Source: an uncultured Sphingomonadaceae bacterium
Lineage (GTDB): Bacteria; Pseudomonadota; Alphaproteobacteria; Sphingomonadales; Sphingomonadaceae
DNA length: 64,000 bases
Assembly: GCA_938050045.1 (NCBI GenBank)
Contig: CALLJS010000017.1
Span: 186,001-250,000, forward strand
Direction: 5' to 3'
Of the stretch, positions 60,625 through 64,000 are shown piece after piece; positions within the stretch are counted from its first letter, which is position 1, and the number at the start of each line of letters is the position of its first letter. The position numbers and the translations under genes are program-made. The notes beneath the pieces are model-generated. The model was not told the DNA's origin. It was given only the letters and a program-made list of their open reading frames with translations, and did not search any database.

Positions 60625-61286
60625 ATGCTGCCCCTTTCATTTTCTGCGAGAGCTTTGGTTTCACGTTCATAAGCCGCCCGTTCAAAGACATTCCAGCGCG
60701 GGGGCGGTGCAGGGCGAAGTGGTGGCCGTTGCACCGCATTTTCCTCGACAACTATTGTCCGCAGATCGCCGCTTGTTTCCGCGATTGGTTGCGATGCAGT
60801 GGGGGCATAGGACACTTGCCTATCGGCAATGCCAGCATTGCCGACGACCTTGGCGACATAGCCATTGCGAAATCCGCGCGATTGGCTGCCTGTGTTATAC
60901 ATTGAGAGGGCAATACGAAGGGCGCTTTGCGGGTCACGCCCCGCTTTCACTGAATTATAATTCTGGGTAAGAACGCGGCCTATTGCTGCAATGTTGGTGC
61001 AAGGGTCGAACACCGTTTCCCATGTGAGGCCAAGCCACCGCATGTTGCGGGAATTGATCTGGCCAAGGCCCAGATCGACCGAATATCCTGCTGCAACGTA
61101 GCGTTTGGCCGTAGCCGCTGCCGCTGCTGCACTGGACTGTCGGCGCGGTTGCCGCCCGCCGTTGACGTTGAGGGCGAAAACATGACCGCGGCTTTCGGTA
61201 TTAACAATCGCGACAACCGTTTCCGGCGCTACCGACGGAGCACATTGAAGTGCCAATGACACAATAGTTGCAGTAGAGTAGTCCAT
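60621..61286 (-). CDS. virB1: VirB1 lytic transglycosylase
   Basis: Opens peptidoglycan for channel assembly. The 221-residue protein has the SLT fold: NTESRGHVFALNVNGG with the catalytic glutamate near residue 31, VDLGLGQINSRNMRWLGLTWETVFDPCTNIAAIGRVL, and ALSMYNTGS. No clear signal peptide is visible at the chosen start. It is the first gene of the leftward virB operon. Confidence 0.93.
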   Translation of the reverse strand: MDYSTATIVSLALQCAPSVAPETVVAIVNTESRGHVFALNVNGGRQPRRQSSAAAAAATAKRYVAAGYSVDLGLGQINSRNMRWLGLTWETVFDPCTNIAAIGRVLTQNYNSVKAGRDPQSALRIALSMYNTGSQSRGFRNGYVAKVVGNAGIADRQVSYAPTASQPIAETSGDLRTIVVEENAVQRPPLRPAPPPRWNVFERAAYERETKALAENERGSI

Positions 61287-61623
61287 TACCCTGCTCGCTT
61301 CGGAATTCTATCTGTTGCTCCTAATCGCGTGGTGCATTTCATGGCGCTTCGCTCCTGTTTTACTTTTCTCCTCCAAATTATAGATGCTGATTTATTTGTT
61401 CAGCCATAGATTCAAGAAGGCGTTACAGCCGTTTCGACTTGCCAATCGAAACCCATAACGGGCTTTGACCTTCAATTTTGACCTTGCGGACTAGCTGCTT
61501 GTCGCTGGGTGTGTTCGCTGTAAGCCCGATTTCTAGCTCAAACTTAGGATAAATAAGGCAAAATCGAACATTTGCCTTCGTAATCTCAAGGCCTCGCCGG
61601 TGTCATCCAGCTAGAGGTGAAAT
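61287..61623. other. Divergent intergenic region before virB1 and the Lrp gene
   Basis: About 340 bp without a supported gene. It should hold the leftward virB promoter and the rightward lrp promoter. Two TTTGACCTT-like repeats occur near 61,477 and 61,490, and AGAGGTGA lies just before the Lrp ATG. No strong palindrome or hairpin is evident to me. Confidence 0.5.
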
Positions 61624-62085
61624 ATGAATCGAAGCCGCTATGTAACCCGGCCAATTGATGCAACTGATCGCGCTATAATTGCCGCATTGGTCGGCAATGG
61701 CCGAATGACAGTTCGGGAGCTCGCAGAGCAAATTGGAATGTCCAGTCCAAGTGTTACCGAGCGCATTCACAAGCTGGAAGATGCAGGCGCGATCCGCAGC
61801 TATACGATCAATGTAGATCCTACCGTATTTGGACTGGGCGTCACTGCACATGTAAGAGTGTGCGCTTTGCCGGGAGAGGCAAAGAGAGTGGCGCAGATGC
61901 TGATCGACACGCCCGAAATAGTTGAAGCGGATCATGTTACTGGCGAAGACTGTTTTGTGGCAAAAGTTGTGGTTCATGATGTACAAGAATTGGAAACTGT
62001 TATGGACCGTTTCTTGCCATTTTCCTCGGTCGATACCGCAATCATTCAGTCATCGACAGTGACTAAGCGCCTTCCAAAATTATAA
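61624..62085 (+). CDS. Lrp/AsnC family transcriptional regulator
   Basis: A 153-residue regulator with an N-terminal HTH (RAIIAALVGNGRMTVRELAEQIGMSSPSVTERIHKLEDAGAI) and the C-terminal ligand-binding RAM domain (VTAHVRVCALPGEAKRVAQML, VEADHVTGEDCFVAKVVVHDVQELE). Its effector and targets cannot be read from sequence. It has a good ribosome site and is divergent from the virB operon, so a link to transfer control is possible but unshown. Confidence 0.93.
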   Translation: MNRSRYVTRPIDATDRAIIAALVGNGRMTVRELAEQIGMSSPSVTERIHKLEDAGAIRSYTINVDPTVFGLGVTAHVRVCALPGEAKRVAQMLIDTPEIVEADHVTGEDCFVAKVVVHDVQELETVMDRFLPFSSVDTAIIQSSTVTKRLPKL

Positions 62086-62130
62086 AATTACTTGTCTTTA
62101 GTAGTGTGAGTGAACTCCACGCTCAACTGC

Positions 62131-62529
62131 TCAGGACAATGGCCTTGGTGCCAATGTCTCGATTATCTTGCAATCTCCCACCGTGCCATGTTGGCAAGCG
62201 CTGATTACGCGGTCTAACTCTAAGCGAAGCGTAGTCAGGTCGTCGATTTTCTGGTCAATTTTAGCAAGATGCCGGCTCGCAATATCATCAACGGCTTCAC
62301 AGGATTGCTCCCGATCGTCAGACAGGGTGAGCAATTCCGACAGAGCTTTTAATGTGAAGCCGAGATCACGTGCGCGGCGGATAAATGATAGTCTCGCCAG
62401 ATGGTCGCTCCCATAATCGCGATAGTTGGCAGTGGTCCTCGCCGCTAGCGGCAAGAGGCCAATTTTTTCGTAATAGCGGACGGTTTCCACCTTTGTTCCC
62501 GTTGCTTTTGCCAACGCTCCAATTTTCAT
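62131..62529 (-). CDS. MerR-family metal-responsive regulator
   Basis: A 132-residue MerR regulator. The winged HTH is KIGALAKATGTKVETVRYYEKIGLLP at residues 2-27, followed by YGSDHLARLSFIRRARDLGFTL and a dimerisation helix. The metal-binding cysteines are at C79-like SCEAVDD, SACQHG and GDCKII, the pattern of ZntR/CadR/PbrR-type regulators. It is divergent from the cation transporter gene and the shared promoter has the typical 19-base spacer. Confidence 0.92.
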   Translation of the reverse strand: MKIGALAKATGTKVETVRYYEKIGLLPLAARTTANYRDYGSDHLARLSFIRRARDLGFTLKALSELLTLSDDREQSCEAVDDIASRHLAKIDQKIDDLTTLRLELDRVISACQHGTVGDCKIIETLAPRPLS

Positions 62530-62532
62530 CGC

Positions 62533-62563
62533 TTGACCCTATAGTTACTACAGGGTGCATAAC
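62533..62563 (+). promoter_or_regulatory. MerR-type promoter and operator
   Basis: TTGACC (62533-62538) and CATAAC (62558-62563) are separated by 19 bases, the over-long spacing that MerR proteins correct. A near-perfect dyad (arms ACCCTATAGT and ACTACAGGGT, 62536-62556) lies between them, very like known ZntR/CadR operators. It should drive the cation transporter operon to the right. Confidence 0.85.
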
Positions 62564-62596
62564 TAGCTGCGAATCGAAATAAGTCTAGGAAAAACA

Positions 62597-63247
62597 ATGT
62601 CTGAAAATTGCTGTGCTGACGCCACCGGGACCGGAGATGCGCTTAACGATAAGCGTTGGCGGCGTATCCTTTGGATTGCCCTCATCCTCAATGCTGCGAT
62701 GTTTTTCGTTGAAATGGGTGCTGGCGTTCAAGCGGACTCGCGCGCGCTCCAAGCTGATGCGCTCGATTTTTTCGGTGACGCTGCCAATTATGCGATCAGT
62801 CTTGGCGTGGCCGGGATGGCGCTGGCTTGGCGATCGCGGGCGGCCATGTTCAAGGGAATAACAATATTGCTGTTCGGTCTATTTGTAATGGGATCGGCAT
62901 TATGGGCCTTTGCAAATGGCACGGCCCCGGTAGCAGAAACGATGGGCATCGTCGGAACCTTGGCGCTGCTAGTCAATGTGGGTGTGGCGCTTATGCTCTA
63001 TCGCTACCGGACAGGTGACGCGAATATGCGTTCTGTCTGGTTATGCTCGCGCAATGACGCCATCAGCAACGTCGCCGTTATCGCTGCTGCTTTGGGCGTG
63101 GCTGGCACAGGCAGCGCGTGGCCTGACCTCGGTGTGGCTGCAATCATGGCAGGCTTGGCAATTACCAGCGGGATTCAGATAATCTGGCAAGCGCGCGATG
63201 AATTGAAATCAGCTGCGGAACCAAACGTTTCGGTGGGAGAAGCCTGA
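62597..63247 (+). CDS. Cation diffusion facilitator-type transporter, short form
   Basis: A 216-residue inner-membrane protein with about six hydrophobic segments that resembles CDF metal exporters but lacks the usual C-terminal cytoplasmic domain. The metal-site region in the second segment reads DFFGD (D-x3-D), and the equivalent in the fifth is CSRND (C-x3-D where H-x3-D is usual). A cysteine pair NCC lies at the N-terminus. It starts 34 bp after the MerR promoter and its stop overlaps the next start. It probably exports a divalent or soft metal; which one is unknown. Confidence 0.8.
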   Translation: MSENCCADATGTGDALNDKRWRRILWIALILNAAMFFVEMGAGVQADSRALQADALDFFGDAANYAISLGVAGMALAWRSRAAMFKGITILLFGLFVMGSALWAFANGTAPVAETMGIVGTLALLVNVGVALMLYRYRTGDANMRSVWLCSRNDAISNVAVIAAALGVAGTGSAWPDLGVAAIMAGLAITSGIQIIWQARDELKSAAEPNVSVGEA

Positions 63248-63810
63248 TGGTTGACGCTATTCCGCTTATTGTATTGGTCGTGATTTTCATTTCATCATTG
63301 TGGCGCGGTCGTTCTGTTTCGCGTTCGAGCGGAGACAATGCTTGGGCATTTGGATCAGCTAAAGGCAGGCAGAGACTGGCGGGCGCTGCCTTTGCAATCA
63401 GCATTGTCATTTTGGCTTTTGCTGCTGCCGAAGCGGCGCTAAGGTCAGAAAGCGCCTACCCGCTGATTGGCGCGCTAGTCTCCATTGCTGGCGGAGCTAT
63501 TGTTGTAATCGCTCAACTCCAGATGGGTCGTGCATGGCGGGTCGGTGTTCGTGAGGGCGATGCTCCGCTTTTCGTCCAGCATGGTCTTTTCCGCTTCAGC
63601 CGCAATCCAATATTTGTAGGAATGATGCTTATTGGGCTTGGTATTGCCATGACTGCAAATAGCTGGTGGGCCTGGATGGCGCTACTAGCATTTGTTCTTG
63701 CTTGCCGTGAACAAGTCAGGATTGAAGAGGCGCATCTAAACGATAGCTTTGGAGGAGCATATATCAGTTTCAAGAATGATGTTCCGCGCTGGCTTGGAAT
63801 TCCCAAATGA
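63247..63810 (+). CDS. Isoprenylcysteine carboxylmethyltransferase-like membrane protein
   Basis: A 187-residue membrane protein of the ICMT/phospholipid methyltransferase-like family: several hydrophobic segments, then RVGVREGDAPLFVQHGLFRFSRNPIFVGMMLIGLG near residues 97-130 and EEAHLNDSFGGAYISFKNDVPRWL at the end, which form the SAM-binding part. It overlaps the transporter stop (TGATG) and the next gene start (ATGA), so it belongs to the metal-responsive operon. Its acceptor is not known. Confidence 0.85.
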   Translation: MVDAIPLIVLVVIFISSLWRGRSVSRSSGDNAWAFGSAKGRQRLAGAAFAISIVILAFAAAEAALRSESAYPLIGALVSIAGGAIVVIAQLQMGRAWRVGVREGDAPLFVQHGLFRFSRNPIFVGMMLIGLGIAMTANSWWAWMALLAFVLACREQVRIEEAHLNDSFGGAYISFKNDVPRWLGIPK

Positions 63811-64000
63811 CCGTGGAATTTTGGTCACCACTCCTCTTTTCTGTATCGCTGGTCTCAGTAAGCATCATTCTGATCTTGTCGCTCTTTGCAACAATCCGAG
63901 AAGGTTTTCAGTTTTGGCCGCCACCGGCACGGAAAAGCTGGCAGCATCGCAGTTTCCTGGTTCTGTTTAGGTGTTTCGTTTATCCGCTTATAATTTTGTC
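63807..64000 (+). CDS. Membrane protein, C-terminus cut by window edge
   Basis: A frame starting at ATG 63807, overlapping the preceding stop by 4 bp, stays open to the end of the window (64 residues). It begins MTVEFWSPLLFSVSLVSVS and has a long hydrophobic segment, a loop with PPPARKSWQH, and a second hydrophobic segment. The pattern resembles the start of another ICMT-like methyltransferase, but too little is present to be sure. Confidence 0.6.
   Translation, partial: MTVEFWSPLLFSVSLVSVSIILILSLFATIREGFQFWPPPARKSWQHRSFLVLFRCFVYPLIIL

Larger units (their letters stand above)
23973..64000. mobile_element. Integrated conjugative element inserted in tRNA-Leu, right end not seen
   Basis: A visible rise in GC and a change of gene content start right at the broken tRNA gene. 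Inside are a tyrosine integrase, a defence island, plasmid-type genes (ArdC, DUF2958, ParB-like, DUF736), arsenic and metal cargo, MobC, a relaxase, VirD4 and a full VirB system. These are the parts of an ICE. No replication initiator or phage structural gene is present. The right boundary is either beyond 64,000 or between 61.3 and 64 kb; the last genes could already be chromosomal. Confidence 0.75.

Overview
The window joins two kinds of DNA. Positions 1 to about 23,970 are ordinary chromosome of an alphaproteobacterium, probably Sphingomonadales. The clues are a UPF0262 gene beside dnaB, a siroheme/sulfite-reduction operon containing DUF2849 and DUF934 genes, a coniferyl-aldehyde dehydrogenase, and a neighbouring element whose ArdC-DUF2958-ParB-DUF736 backbone is common on sphingomonad plasmids and ICEs. 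The order assignment is inference; no rRNA gene is present. This part is visibly AT-richer than what follows.

Chromosomal layout: a metallophosphoesterase (cut by the window edge) and a trans-acting enoyl reductase; dcd, cdd, a GH25-like hydrolase and UPF0262, read leftwards; dnaB; the assimilatory sulfate operon cobA-DUF2849-cysI-DUF934-cysH; astD; selO; an alpha/beta hydrolase, a glycosyltransferase and a nitronate monooxygenase; a GNAT gene with no normal start in its full reading frame; amt; a D-2-hydroxyacid dehydrogenase; an SH3 protein; a thiolase; and the aldehyde dehydrogenase. The amt and thiolase genes each carry tandem copies of their own stop-codon region just downstream.

At about 23,970 a tRNA-Leu gene is cut in its anticodon loop, and everything to the right looks like an integrated conjugative element (ICE) that runs off or close to the right edge. 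Next to the cut tRNA are a tyrosine integrase and a complete second tRNA-Leu(CAA), which may replace the broken one. A defence island follows (25.9-38.5 kb): a single-polypeptide restriction-modification enzyme flanked by diverged 76-bp direct repeats; a large AAA_13 ATPase with a zinc-hook-like CxxC and a PrrC/RloC-like R-x3-E...H arrangement; a FAN1-like VRR-NUC nuclease fused to beta-propeller-like and TPR segments; an AbiE toxin-antitoxin pair with two palindromic operators; a CoiA-like nuclease paired with a small winged-helix-like protein; and a mobile mystery A/B (HTH/Fic) pair flanked by about 105-bp direct repeats. The plasmid-like module comes next (ArdC, small ORF, DUF2958, ParB-like, DUF736), then an arsenic operon (arsR-acr3-arsC-arsH) and a DUF1289 gene. 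A candidate oriT with a P-type nic motif lies before mobC and the relaxase. A leftward virB1-B11/virD4 set with an EexN-like lipoprotein provides the transfer channel. The right end carries an Lrp regulator and a MerR-controlled cation-transport/methyltransferase cargo cluster.

How it fits together: the integrase and tRNA site explain chromosomal residence; relaxase, MobC, VirD4 and VirB explain conjugation; nic polarity predicts that the arsenic genes, ParB-like protein and ArdC enter a recipient first and the secretion genes last. The most unusual signals are the disrupted tRNA beside a same-anticodon replacement, the repeat-flanked defence modules, the propeller-TPR-FAN1-like nuclease, and the AAA_13 protein beside a restriction enzyme. 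All family assignments are made by eye from motifs and have not been confirmed by database search.
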